Made by a program: the position numbers and the translations under genes. Below the pieces are notes generated by a model, which was not told where the DNA came from, ran no database searches, and worked only from the letters and a program-made list of their open reading frames with translations. A stretch of 43,456 nucleotides of DNA, from NCBI GenBank assembly GCA_019745275.1, contig JAIETJ010000079.1, positions 1 through 43,456 on the forward strand, written 5' to 3'. This document shows positions 1 to 9,362 of this stretch, in pieces (the stretch's first letter is position 1; the number at the start of each line of letters is the position of its first letter). The DNA is from Pseudomonadaceae bacterium (GTDB lineage Bacteria > Pseudomonadota > Gammaproteobacteria > Pseudomonadales > Pseudomonadaceae).

Positions 1-2289
1 ATGAGCGATCTTCCAACTACGAGCCCGAACACCAGCCTGGACCTGAGCTTGGATGGCGTGGAGCAGCGCTCGCTGGCCGACTTCACCGAACAGGCGTACC
101 TCAACTATTCGATGTACGTGATTATGGACCGGGCCTTGCCGCATATCGGCGACGGTTTAAAGCCGGTGCAGCGGCGGATCATCTACGCCATGAGCGAGCT
201 GGGCCTGGACGCCGACTCTAAGCACAAGAAATCGGCGCGTACCGTCGGTGACGTGCTCGGTAAGTTCCACCCGCACGGCGACTCGGCCTGTTATGAAGCC
301 ATGGTGCTGATGGCGCAGCCGTTCAGCTACCGCTACACGCTGGTCGATGGCCAAGGTAACTGGGGTGCGCCGGATGATCCAAAATCCTTCGCCGCCATGC
401 GTTACACCGAGGCGCGCTTGTCGCGCTACGCCGAAACCTTGCTCAGCGAGTTGGGCCAAGGCACCGCCGACTGGGTGCCGAACTTTGACGGAACTCTGGA
501 TGAGCCAGCGGTACTGCCGGCACGCCTGCCTAACCTGCTGCTGAACGGCACCACCGGCATCGCCGTGGGCATGGCCACCGACGTGCCGCCGCATAACCTG
601 CGCGAAGTGGCCACGGCTTGTGTGCGCTTGCTCGACGAGCCGAACGCCACGGTCGAGCAACTTTGCGAGCACGTGCTTGGCCCGGATTATCCGACCGAAG
701 CGGAGATCATCACCCCGCGCGCGGACTTGCTGAAAATTTATCAAACCGGCAAAGGCTCGGTGCGCATGCGCGCCGTGTACCGCATCGAAGACGGCGACGT
801 GGTGGTCACCGCGCTGCCGCATCAAGTCTCCGGGGCCAAGGTGCTGGAGCAAATTGCCGGGCAGATGCAGGCGAAGAAACTGCCGATGGTCGCCGATTTG
901 CGCGACGAGTCAGACCACGAACACCCGTGCCGGATCGTGATTATTCCGCGCTCCAATCGCATCGATCTCGATGAGCTAATGCAGCATTTGTTTGCCACCA
1001 CCGAGCTGGAAAGCTCGTACCGGGTCAACATCAATATCATCGGCCTAGATGGCAAGCCGCAGGTGAAGAACCTGCGCACCTTACTCGGCGAATGGCTGAC
1101 TTTCCGCATCGGCACCGTACGCCGCCGCTTGCAGTATCGCTTGGATAAAGTTGAGCACCGCCTGCACTTACTCGAAGGCCGCTTGATTGCCTTCCTCAAT
1201 TTGGATGAAGTGATTCACATCATCCGCACCGAGGACCAACCGAAAGCGGTGCTGATGGAGCGCTTCGGCCTGACCGATGTGCAAGCCGAATACATACTGG
1301 AAACCCGTCTGCGCCAATTGGCGCGACTGGAAGAGATGCAAATTCGCGGCGAGCAAGACGCGCTGGCCAAAGAACAGGCCAAGTTGCAAAGCTTGCTCGG
1401 CAGCGAAACTAAGTTGCGCAAGCTGGTGCGCACTGAGCTGCTGGCCGACGCCGAAACCTATGGTGACAACCGCCGCTCGCCAATCGTGGCCCGCAGTGAA
1501 GCCAAGGCGTTGTCGGAAACCGAATTGATGCCGACTGAGCTGGTCACCGTGGTGCTCTCGGAAAAAGGCTGGGTGCGTTGTGGCAAGGGCCACGACATCG
1601 ACGCCACCGGCCTCTCGTACAAGGCCGGCGACGGCTACAAAACCGGCGCGCCGGGCCGCTCCAATCAGTTTGCGGTGTTTATCGACAACACCGGGCGCAG
1701 CTACTCGCTGGCCGCCCACTCGCTGCCCTCGGCCCGTGGTCAGGGCGAGCCACTCACTGGTCGGTTAACGCCGCCGCCGGGCGCGAACTTCGAGTGCGTG
1801 CTGCTGCCGGAAGACGACGCCCTGTATGTAATTGCCTCGGATGCCGGTTACGGCTTTGTGGTCAAAGGTGAAGACCTGCAAGCCAAAAACAAAGCCGGTA
1901 AAGCTCTGCTGACTCTACCCAATGGTGCCAAGGTGCTGCTGCCGCGACCGCTGGCCAATCGCGAGCAAGACCTGCTAGCCGCCGTCACCACCGAAGGCCG
2001 CTTGCTGGTGTTCCCGATCCGCGATTTACCGCAGTTGGGCAAGGGTAAGGGCAATAAGATCATCGGCATTCCCGGTGAACGGGTGGCCAGCCGTGAGGAA
2101 TACTTGACCGACTTGGCGGTGTTGCCCGCCGGTGCCACCTTGGTGCTAATTGCCGGCAAACGCACGTTGTCGCTGAAAGCTGACGACCTCGAGCACTACA
2201 AGGGCGAACGCGGCCGGCGCGGCAACAAACTGCCGCGTGGCTTCCAGCGCGTCGATAGCTTGTTGGTGGAAGGTCAAACCTTGGCGTGA
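1..2289 (+). CDS. parC: DNA topoisomerase IV subunit A
   Basis: ParC forms the DNA-cleaving half of topoisomerase IV, which with ParE decatenates daughter chromosomes. The 762-residue length is typical of the Pseudomonas protein. The catalytic tyrosine is Y135 in the motif AAMRYTEA. The quinolone-determining segment reads [10 protein letters not shown] (S95, E99), so the two positions usually changed in fluoroquinolone resistance carry the wild-type residues. The C-terminal third is the DNA-wrapping beta-pinwheel region, with repeated glycine-rich blades such as [13 protein letters not shown]. The gene begins with ATG at the first base of the window, so its ribosome site and any upstream partner such as parE lie outside. 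It stops with TGA at 2287-2289 and converges on the solute-binding-protein gene. Identification is from family motifs and is very secure. Confidence 0.98.
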   Translation: MSDLPTTSPNTSLDLSLDGVEQRSLADFTEQAYLNYSMYVIMDRALPHIGDGLKPVQRRIIYAMSELGLDADSKHKKSARTVGDVLGKFHPHGDSACYEAMVLMAQPFSYRYTLVDGQGNWGAPDDPKSFAAMRYTEARLSRYAETLLSELGQGTADWVPNFDGTLDEPAVLPARLPNLLLNGTTGIAVGMATDVPPHNLREVATACVRLLDEPNATVEQLCEHVLGPDYPTEAEIITPRADLLKIYQTGKGSVRMRAVYRIEDGDVVVTALPHQVSGAKVLEQIAGQMQAKKLPMVADLRDESDHEHPCRIVIIPRSNRIDLDELMQHLFATTELESSYRVNINIIGLDGKPQVKNLRTLLGEWLTFRIGTVRRRLQYRLDKVEHRLHLLEGRLIAFLNLDEVIHIIRTEDQPKAVLMERFGLTDVQAEYILETRLRQLARLEEMQIRGEQDALAKEQAKLQSLLGSETKLRKLVRTELLADAETYGDNRRSPIVARSEAKALSETELMPTELVTVVLSEKGWVRCGKGHDIDATGLSYKAGDGYKTGAPGRSNQFAVFIDNTGRSYSLAAHSLPSARGQGEPLTGRLTPPPGANFECVLLPEDDALYVIASDAGYGFVVKGEDLQAKNKAGKALLTLPNGAKVLLPRPLANREQDLLAAVTTEGRLLVFPIRDLPQLGKGKGNKIIGIPGERVASREEYLTDLAVLPAGATLVLIAGKRTLSLKADDLEHYKGERGRRGNKLPRGFQRVDSLLVEGQTLA

Positions 2290-2509
2290 TGGCATAAAGC
2301 ACAACCACTAAGCCGCCTCTTTCAGGCAGTGTGAAAACTACTGCGCTCGGTTATGCGGCGTTAAAAGCAGGCTAAAAATGCTCATTTACAACTCGTAAAC
2401 TGCGCTTTTTCGCCTGCTTTTGCCTTGCCTAACCTTCGCTCGCTACGTTTTCGCACAGTCTGCTTTGGGCGGCTTAGTGGGTTTTGTGGGCAGGTTTAGC
2501 GGTGTCGTG
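2290..2509. other. Intergenic gap between convergent parC and solute-binding-protein genes
   Basis: No gene is seen here. The stretch separates two convergent genes and is mostly filled by a long hairpin-forming repeat (listed separately). There is no classical GC stem followed by a T-run for parC, so the repeat hairpin may be what ends or protects both transcripts. That role is inference. Confidence 0.6.
2343..2447. repeat. Dispersed hairpin repeat, copy 1
   Basis: This aligns without gaps to 33964-34068. The core is TTTAC (2385-2389), a 5-nt loop, then GTAAA (2395-2399). An outer stem pairs AAAAGCAGGC (2363-2372) with GCCTGCTTTT (2412-2421). Between inner and outer stems lie 12 nt on each side, partly paired (AAAAA with TTTTT). 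Flanks ATGCGGCGTT and GCCTTG are shared with copy 2. The outer stem differs from copy 2 on both arms in a compensating way, so the structure rather than the sequence is kept. Confidence 0.8.
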
Positions 2510-3412
2510 TTACTCGGTGTATTTCTGCACGATTTTATCGATGCTGCCGTCGGCTTTCATCTCGGCGATGGCCTGGTTAAAGCGCGGCAAAATGTCGGCT
2601 CTGGCGCGGCGCACCTTGACCCCCAGTGGGGCGTTGCTCAGCTGTAGGCCGCTTCTAAATAAGTTGAGGTTATGTTTGAGCTTGGAAATGTTGTAGTGAA
2701 AGGCGATTGAGTCCATGAAAATGGCGTTAGCTCTTTTCTGGATCAGGGTATCAATCAGGCTCTGCTCGCTATACATCTCGTGTTTTTTAACCAGCCCGCT
2801 GGCAAAGGCCGCCTCGAAGGCTGGATAGCTGTAGCCGTGCAGGATATGCACGGTTTTGCCGGCCAGATCCTTGGGCGTTTTTACCTCGATATAGGCGTCA
2901 CGGGTAAAATAGATGTATTCACTGACCGTCATCAGGTCAGCGCTGAAGAGCATGCCCGGGATGTTTTGTGGGTCGTTCCAGAGGGGCGAGTCGATCACGA
3001 TCAGGTCTATTTTGCCTTCTTCAAACATCTTCAAAGCGCGCTTGTTTGGCAGTCGCTGCATGTTGATGGTATCGCCGGTGCGACGGCCGATTTCGTTGAG
3101 AATTTCATAGCCAATCCCGCTGAGTTGGCCGTCGGCCTGCATAAAAAACGGTGGCCAGTTATCTGAGGCCGCGGTGAACGTTTCGCCTTGAACGCTGGGC
3201 AGCAGGGCCAACGAGAGTAACGTGCTGAGGCCCGCGACACGGATTGCGCTTGGCTTGCCGCTCCGCTTGGGGCAGTAGTGGAGAAGAAAATCGAGTGCTC
3301 GGCACTGCACGATTAACCGAACCTTGTGGCGATACACCACGCTATTGGCGCTCAGTGCCCGGCAGCCTCTGGGGCTGCGGGCCGGGCCAGCGAGGGCAAA
3401 ATCAGCTGGCAT
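2510..3412 (-). CDS. Orphan periplasmic solute-binding protein (SBP_bac_3-like)
   Basis: The mature part resembles family-3 extracellular solute-binding proteins of amino-acid-type ABC transporters. It opens with TAASDNWPPFF, has GIGYEILNEIGRRTG and ends with MKADGSIDKIVQKY, the usual terminal helix. Such proteins bind small polar ligands in the periplasm. No permease or ATPase gene lies nearby, so it may serve a distant transporter or a sensor, or have another role. The start is uncertain. ATG at 3412 has no ribosome site and puts about 58 odd residues before the hydrophobic signal segment (residues 59-76, cleavage near SVQG-ETF). A GTG at 3310 (266 aa), with AAGG upstream, gives a more normal signal peptide. 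It lies downstream of the giant fusion gene on the same strand and may be co-transcribed with it. The ligand is unknown. Confidence 0.8.
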   Translation of the reverse strand: MPADFALAGPARSPRGCRALSANSVVYRHKVRLIVQCRALDFLLHYCPKRSGKPSAIRVAGLSTLLSLALLPSVQGETFTAASDNWPPFFMQADGQLSGIGYEILNEIGRRTGDTINMQRLPNKRALKMFEEGKIDLIVIDSPLWNDPQNIPGMLFSADLMTVSEYIYFTRDAYIEVKTPKDLAGKTVHILHGYSYPAFEAAFASGLVKKHEMYSEQSLIDTLIQKRANAIFMDSIAFHYNISKLKHNLNLFRSGLQLSNAPLGVKVRRARADILPRFNQAIAEMKADGSIDKIVQKYTE

Positions 3413-3451
3413 TTAGCCAAGCATAGCCAACCCTAAGCAACTTGCTGGCGA

Positions 3452-6400
3452 CTATTGCAACCGCCAGTCAACTCGATGCGTGTGTACCTCTTGGCTATCC
3501 AGCGGCAAGCAGCGAAACGCGGCGGACAATTGATAACCCTGCGCTTGCTGCTCAAGCTTGCACTCCAGCCAGCCGTCTCCTTCCCACGCTTGCGCCTGGA
3601 CGCTGGCGTGGCCCTCTGGCAGGGCAATTATCTCATCACGCAGCACGCTGCTGGCGGCGACGTTGGCAAACCACAGCGGGGCGTGCAGTGGTGGCGCTAC
3701 CAGTGCGTAGGCGACGATCGGGCTGCCCTTGAAGCGAATAGTCGCGGCGGCGCAGCAGTGGTAGTCGCCGGAGATAAACACCACATTGCTGATGGCGTTA
3801 TCGCGGATAAAACTCAGCAGCCGGGCGCGCTCGGCGCTGGCCAGTTGCCAGTTATCGGCTTCGCGCGGGGCAGGCAGGTCGGTGTATTCGCGTAAGCCCG
3901 GCGCCAGTACCGAGCCGCTGAGAATAAACTTAGGCTGGGCGCCACGTGCTTGCTGGGCCAACAGCCAGTTCTCCAGCAACGGCCACTGCGCGGCATCCAG
4001 TAAGCGCCGGTGCGCGCGTTGGCGGTGGATGCGCGTGTTGAGCGAGAAAAAGCCGATCTCGCCGCTTTGCCAGCTGCCGTCATGCCCACCCGGGCCTTCA
4101 GGCGCAGGGCCGTGGCTGCGCTGAAAAGCTTGGTAGGCGGCCAGCCCCGTGCGGGTTAACACTTGCTGGGCCGTGCCGCGCAGCAGGGTGTCGGCGCTCC
4201 AGTTGTCGATTAGTTCATGGTCGTCCATGGCCATATACAAGGGGGTGCTGCGCGCTACGGCGGTAAATCCGGGCGAGTTAAAGGCCTCGCGGTAGCGCGG
4301 TAAAATCCGCTCTAGGGCGGAGCTACTGTCGAGCAAGCCGGCGCGGGCATCGGCGTAAATCTGATCACCGAGCATCAACATAAAGGCGGCCGGTTGTTGC
4401 CGTTGGCGTTGCCCAATGGCCAGCAGGCTGGCATCACTGCGCTGGTCTTCCATCACGCTTAAGCCCGGATGTCGGCAGCTGGCCGCTAGAAAACTAAAGC
4501 TATTGCCCGTCTGCCATTGCTCGGGGCGCAGTCGTACCACGCATTCACGCATCCAGCGCAAGCTGCGCCGCTGCCGCGAGAGGGTGTCGGGTTGTGCGTG
4601 CAGGGCCAGCAAGCGGCTCTGCTGCAGGCTGATCGACAGAGGATAGAGCAGGGCTTGGGCGTCGCTCAGGTTGAGTTGCAGCGCCAAAGGTTGCACGGCC
4701 TGATCGATAGGCGCGGCGGTGAAGCGGTTGGCGGGCGGCGCTTCAAGCTTGGCTTGGGCACTGCTGGACGGCTCCAGCGCGCACATGGCCGGGTTGGCTG
4801 CGGCGTTGCTGTGTGCCGGGGTGCGGCCGCCGGCGGCCAGGGCTTCGGCCGCAGTCATCGGGTGGCCCCAGTCGGCGGGCCAGTGCAGCTCGCACTGCTG
4901 GCTTTGCGCCGGCTCGCTGGCGGCGTAGCGGTGCAGGCTGACCATGGCAATGCTCAGGGTGGCCAGCCAGGCATTCGGCACCTGAATGTCGGCTAGGGCG
5001 TAGCTAATGCCGGCATCCAAGGCCGGGGCGGGGTTGCTGCTCAGGGACGTATCGAGCGGTTGCTGCTGCAGCGGCCAGGCCTGTACCAAGCGTCGGTTCG
5101 GCCCGGCGCTGAGTAACGTCATGGCGGCCACGGCCGCGCCGCTTTGGCTGTTGTCGACCTCGATCCACAGGCGCAGGCGGCTGGTTGCGCCCTCGTTGCG
5201 GCACCAGCCGACAATCGGCCCGGTGCGCGGCAGGCGGGCGCGTAAGCGGTTGTGTGGCGCTGCAGCGGCCGCTTGGGCGGGCGCGGCGTAGGCACTGTTG
5301 AAAAAGCTCACCACCGAGCAAAAGATTTTCTCCGGTGCTTGCTTACCAATGGTGCAGTCAAAGTGCGCGTGTTCGGCGGCGATTAAGTGCTGGTCATGGC
5401 CGCGTGCCAAACGTTCGGTGCTGAACCCTCGGCGTAATTGCCGCCATGTTTCGACGCAGGATTCTTGGTCAAACAGTACGTTGTCGGCGCCGTGCAGCAG
5501 CATCACCGGCATTGGTAAAAAATTGCGCAGATTTTCTTCGGTGGTATAGACGTTCTGCCCGTCGGCATTCACCAGTCGTTCGTATTCGACGCATTTGGCG
5601 CCGTGCATAAATACCCCAAGGTTGGTCCGGCCAAAATACTGGTCGAGCTTGGCGTGGGTGATCGGCAGCAGTTGATCGTGGCGAAACAAACGGCTGAGGG
5701 CGCCGGCCATGCGTTTGCAGGAGGTGCTGTCGGGGTGCTCGTGGCGCAGGTCGTGCTCACCGGGGCAACGCTCGGCCGCGCTGTAGTTGAAGCTGGCAAA
5801 CAGCCGGTCCATCAGCGCATGCAGGCCGTCGGCTTGCACGGTGCCGGCGGCAAATTCCAGGTGCTTAAGTTGCAGACCATTGACCAACAAGGCGGCCACT
5901 TGCAGGCGCATTTGTGCGGTTTTCGAACCGATCACAAAAGGCTGGAACTGCGAGAACAGCACGCCCGCCAGTTTGCCGCGCTGACTGTCTTTATGGATGA
6001 GATGGCCGCCGAGCAGCGACATGCCCAGCGAGGCCGAGCCGACACAATGACTAAAGCAGAACATCTCGCCGGGCAGCGGCGGGGTGTCGCCAGCCGCCGC
6101 GCTGAGGTGTTCGAGAATGTAGTCGATGGCCTTGGGGATTTCTCCCACGGCAATGTCGTCCATGCTGGAGAGCTGCGCCGAGGCGCGTAGAAAGGGGCTG
6201 ACCCGGTATTCCAGCAGCCACACATCCCAGCCTTGGGCGTGCAGCATGGCGGCCAAGCTGCGCGAGCCGAGCTCCTCGGCGACAAAGGGTAGGGTGTTTT
6301 GCGCGAAGCCATTGAGCAGCATGATCGACTGGTAGCGGCGCTGGCCGTTGACCAGCTGCGAGGCGACTTGCGGCTGCGCATAGCGCACTAGGCCGACGCG

Positions 6401-9295
6401 GATTTGCTCGCCTTGCGGCGCGTCTGCATGCAGGGGGACGTGCAGGCAGATCGGCGCTTGTGGGGCCACTTTGCTGCCGTCCGGCAGTTCTAGGGTCGGG
6501 TAGAAACTCTGCTGTAATTCAAACTGGCCATTGTCGGCAGCCAGTGCCGGGTCGCTGGCGGGCAAGTTTGGCGCGTAGTCGGGTAGGCGGAAATCCAGAA
6601 TGCGGCTGCTGATCAGGTAGCGGGTAATCAGCAGCGGATAACTGGCCAGTGCGGCCAGTGCGTGCAGGCTGTCGGGGCCGCTGTGCAGTTGCGGCGCGAT
6701 ACGCCGCAACATCTCGGGGAAGTCCATGGCTAAACGCCCGGATGCCAGCACATGGGCATCGCCGTCGCGTTGCAGTTGCACATCCAGCTCGGTTAATTGT
6801 TCCCACACGCTGCGCCTTGGCAGGGTTGGCCAGCCGCCGGATTGGCATTTAGTGCGCAGCCATTGGCCCAGTTCACGCCAAGTGGCAGCGGGTTGGATCA
6901 GCTTGCTGCCGACTAACCGATAGCGCTGCTGGCCATCGCTAAGTTGCAGTTGGTAATCGAAGCTGCGTGCCGCGCTGGCGTGCCAGAGCAGGCGTGCGCC
7001 GCTGCTGATAGTGGCCAACAGCCCCGGCGCGTTAGGCGCTTTTGCTCGTGAGCGATCCGGCCACCAGCGGTTGATCAAATAGGTCAAAAAAGCACGGACC
7101 AAACGACTGCTGCGCGCCCACGGGGTATCGGCCAGCGGGCGGAACAGTTGTACCGTGCCAGCGCAGACCTGCAGTTCAAGCTGGGCTTGCCCAGGGCGAT
7201 CTATAACCAGTCGGGATGAGATAAAGCTCGGCGTTTGTGGGCTGTAGACGATGACCTCGACGCGGTGCTCAGGATCTTGCCAGAGCGTCTGCCAGTCGGG
7301 CACCTGCATTTGCAAAAACAGCGCCCCGGCCACGCTGTGTGCCTCGGCTTGCGGGCTGTCTTGCCAGTGCAATGGGCCGCGCAACACCTCGGCCAGCACC
7401 GCGCCGCACACCGGCGTGGCGCTGCGGCTGAAGGCCGGCTCGCCGTGGGGGTAGGGTGGCAGTGCGGTGGCTGGTTGCGGCTGACTGGCGCCCAATTCGG
7501 CAATCGTCAGGCGGCAGGCGCGCTCGGCCAGCGCGGTAATGCTCAGCAGCGGATTAACCCCCAGCGAGCTGGGCATGATCGAACCATCCAACACCTGCAG
7601 GCTGGCAAACAAGCTGCCATCGGTGCGAAACACTTGGCCTAGGTGGTTGACCACGCCGTCCTGCACGCTGTCGGCCATCCGGCAGCCACCCAGCGGATGC
7701 ACGGTGATCCAGCCAGCTTGCGGCGCTGGTCCGCTGAGTACTTGGGCGATTTCATCGGGTAACAGCCCCGAGGCTGGGTTGGGCAAAAACGCTGCGCCGA
7801 GCTTTTTGATGCTGCCCATGCGCTGGCGATGCAACTGTGGCGCTGGATCGGCAGCATTGGCTGGCCAGCTCCAGTTTAGGCGTGCGCTGGGGCTGGCCAA
7901 GGTGGCCACGCCGGCGGCCGAGTCGTGCCCCATGCCCAGCAAGGCGAGGCTGCGGGCGATTACCTGCGGTTCCACGGCCAATCGGTCACTGCCGCGTTTA
8001 CCGCGCAGACCGAACTGCGCCAGTTGCGGCAGGATGCCGAGGGTGCTGAGCAATTCGTTGGCCAATGGCGCCAGTAGGCCGGGAATCCCACCGTCTTCAA
8101 TGATGGTGCTGCGGCGATGGTCGTTATGGTCGTGGAAGCGAATCACTGCGCTAATGGTTGGCCCGCACGCGGCGCTGCCGTTGGCCGCGCTGACGCTGCT
8201 CTGGCCGATGCCGTTGGCAGTTTCTGGCAGGTCATAGGCGGCGCACAGGTCATCGCCGTTGGCGGAAATGCCCTGACCCAGCCAAGCGCTGGCGATGTCC
8301 AGGCCCATGGCGTGCGAGCGCAGTAAAATTTCGCTGGAGCCGAAGGTGCCGGCGGCAACAATCACCCGGCCACAGGGAATGACAAATTCATACTCGGCCC
8401 GCTCGGCGCGGCCATGTTCCTGCAAGGCTTGCCACTGCGCGCGCTCGCTGGTGCGTACGCAATGCACTCGCCATGGGCGGTCGGGCTGGCTATCAAGGTG
8501 CTCGATATACAGCACGCTGACATGGCTAAACAGCTCGGCGCCAGCTTGCCGGGCACGCGGCAGATAGGTTTTGTCTAGGCTCAACTTGGCCTGCCGATTA
8601 CAGCCCGATACGCAGTTGCCGCAACCAATGCAGCTGCCGCGCAGGCCCAGCGCTTGGCTCGGTGTGGCGCTAAATTCAATCGCCAGCGGCACGTCTTCGG
8701 TGCAGACGCTGAGCTCAGAACTGGCGCACTGTTGCGCGGCCGCTTGGCCGATGTCGTGCAAGCGTTGGTATTTTTGCGTCTGCTGCGGTGGGCAATGCGG
8801 GCTATTGGCTTGCTGTTGTGGCGACTGAATCTCCAGCCCGGCAGAGGCCTGCTGAAAGTCTTGGTCGAGGTTGCTGTGGCGAATCGCGCTCGGCCATTGT
8901 GGCTGCTCGAACACCCGCGCATCGGGACGCAGCGCCACCGCCGCGTTAATCAAGCTGCCCCCGCCCAAACCATTGCCGACCAGCGCAGTGGCGCGTGTGC
9001 CGAAGCGGAAATCAAACAATGCATCTTCGTTGCCGACGCTATTGGCGCCACCGTTGGCGCTGCTCTCGGCGCGCATAAAGGCGCCGGTTTGGCTAAGGTC
9101 GGTGGGGAAGTCGCCGGCTAAATATTCGCCGCCACGTTCCAGCAGCGCCACCGACAGACCGTGCTCGGCAAAGCGCAAGGCCGCCACCGAGCCACCATAG
9201 CCAGAGCCGATCACTAGCACGTCGGGTGCGTAGGGTGCCGTGCTGCTCTGACACTGCGCGAGTAGTTGTTCAACGTCCTTAGATAGCCAACGCAT
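3452..9295 (-). CDS. Giant fusion: GMC (cholesterol-oxidase-like) oxidoreductase + alpha/beta hydrolase + PhoD-like phosphatase
   Basis: This is one uninterrupted 1947-residue reading frame. Residues 22-600 form a GMC flavoenzyme of the cholesterol-oxidase/ChoD type. They carry the FAD motif VIGSGYGG (28-35), GNGLGGGSLIN, the C-terminal HPLGGC motif with likely catalytic H533, and NPLLSITALAERA. A cysteine cluster, C222, C225, C228 and C232, has ferredoxin spacing. Residues about 620-960 are the beta-rich middle region typical of this family. Residues about 965-1335 are an alpha/beta hydrolase whose nucleophile elbow is SHCVGS, giving C1084, with candidate acids D1271 or D1276 and H1309 or H1311. 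Residues about 1345-1947 are PhoD-like, with GDQIYAD (1643), MDDHELIDNW (1690) and SGDYH (1842). There is no signal peptide, so a cytoplasmic site is likely. AAGGAGG sits 8 nt before the ATG. The substrate is unknown; a hydroxylated lipid, ester or phosphoester is inference. Confidence 0.9.
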   Translation of the reverse strand: MRWLSKDVEQLLAQCQSSTAPYAPDVLVIGSGYGGSVAALRFAEHGLSVALLERGGEYLAGDFPTDLSQTGAFMRAESSANGGANSVGNEDALFDFRFGTRATALVGNGLGGGSLINAAVALRPDARVFEQPQWPSAIRHSNLDQDFQQASAGLEIQSPQQQANSPHCPPQQTQKYQRLHDIGQAAAQQCASSELSVCTEDVPLAIEFSATPSQALGLRGSCIGCGNCVSGCNRQAKLSLDKTYLPRARQAGAELFSHVSVLYIEHLDSQPDRPWRVHCVRTSERAQWQALQEHGRAERAEYEFVIPCGRVIVAAGTFGSSEILLRSHAMGLDIASAWLGQGISANGDDLCAAYDLPETANGIGQSSVSAANGSAACGPTISAVIRFHDHNDHRRSTIIEDGGIPGLLAPLANELLSTLGILPQLAQFGLRGKRGSDRLAVEPQVIARSLALLGMGHDSAAGVATLASPSARLNWSWPANAADPAPQLHRQRMGSIKKLGAAFLPNPASGLLPDEIAQVLSGPAPQAGWITVHPLGGCRMADSVQDGVVNHLGQVFRTDGSLFASLQVLDGSIMPSSLGVNPLLSITALAERACRLTIAELGASQPQPATALPPYPHGEPAFSRSATPVCGAVLAEVLRGPLHWQDSPQAEAHSVAGALFLQMQVPDWQTLWQDPEHRVEVIVYSPQTPSFISSRLVIDRPGQAQLELQVCAGTVQLFRPLADTPWARSSRLVRAFLTYLINRWWPDRSRAKAPNAPGLLATISSGARLLWHASAARSFDYQLQLSDGQQRYRLVGSKLIQPAATWRELGQWLRTKCQSGGWPTLPRRSVWEQLTELDVQLQRDGDAHVLASGRLAMDFPEMLRRIAPQLHSGPDSLHALAALASYPLLITRYLISSRILDFRLPDYAPNLPASDPALAADNGQFELQQSFYPTLELPDGSKVAPQAPICLHVPLHADAPQGEQIRVGLVRYAQPQVASQLVNGQRRYQSIMLLNGFAQNTLPFVAEELGSRSLAAMLHAQGWDVWLLEYRVSPFLRASAQLSSMDDIAVGEIPKAIDYILEHLSAAAGDTPPLPGEMFCFSHCVGSASLGMSLLGGHLIHKDSQRGKLAGVLFSQFQPFVIGSKTAQMRLQVAALLVNGLQLKHLEFAAGTVQADGLHALMDRLFASFNYSAAERCPGEHDLRHEHPDSTSCKRMAGALSRLFRHDQLLPITHAKLDQYFGRTNLGVFMHGAKCVEYERLVNADGQNVYTTEENLRNFLPMPVMLLHGADNVLFDQESCVETWRQLRRGFSTERLARGHDQHLIAAEHAHFDCTIGKQAPEKIFCSVVSFFNSAYAAPAQAAAAAPHNRLRARLPRTGPIVGWCRNEGATSRLRLWIEVDNSQSGAAVAAMTLLSAGPNRRLVQAWPLQQQPLDTSLSSNPAPALDAGISYALADIQVPNAWLATLSIAMVSLHRYAASEPAQSQQCELHWPADWGHPMTAAEALAAGGRTPAHSNAAANPAMCALEPSSSAQAKLEAPPANRFTAAPIDQAVQPLALQLNLSDAQALLYPLSISLQQSRLLALHAQPDTLSRQRRSLRWMRECVVRLRPEQWQTGNSFSFLAASCRHPGLSVMEDQRSDASLLAIGQRQRQQPAAFMLMLGDQIYADARAGLLDSSSALERILPRYREAFNSPGFTAVARSTPLYMAMDDHELIDNWSADTLLRGTAQQVLTRTGLAAYQAFQRSHGPAPEGPGGHDGSWQSGEIGFFSLNTRIHRQRAHRRLLDAAQWPLLENWLLAQQARGAQPKFILSGSVLAPGLREYTDLPAPREADNWQLASAERARLLSFIRDNAISNVVFISGDYHCCAAATIRFKGSPIVAYALVAPPLHAPLWFANVAASSVLRDEIIALPEGHASVQAQAWEGDGWLECKLEQQAQGYQLSAAFRCLPLDSQEVHTHRVDWRLQ

Positions 9296-9362
9296 ATGCC
9301 AGACCTCCTTGTATGGGGTGTTTGCTCAGGTAAATGCGCGACCGGCTTGGGCTTAGGTGTGG

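Noticed and set aside
157..852. 231-codon open frame on the minus strand inside parC
   Set aside because: It lies wholly opposite parC motifs, is rich in His, Gln and Arg as expected from reading a GC-rich gene backwards, and has no family signature.
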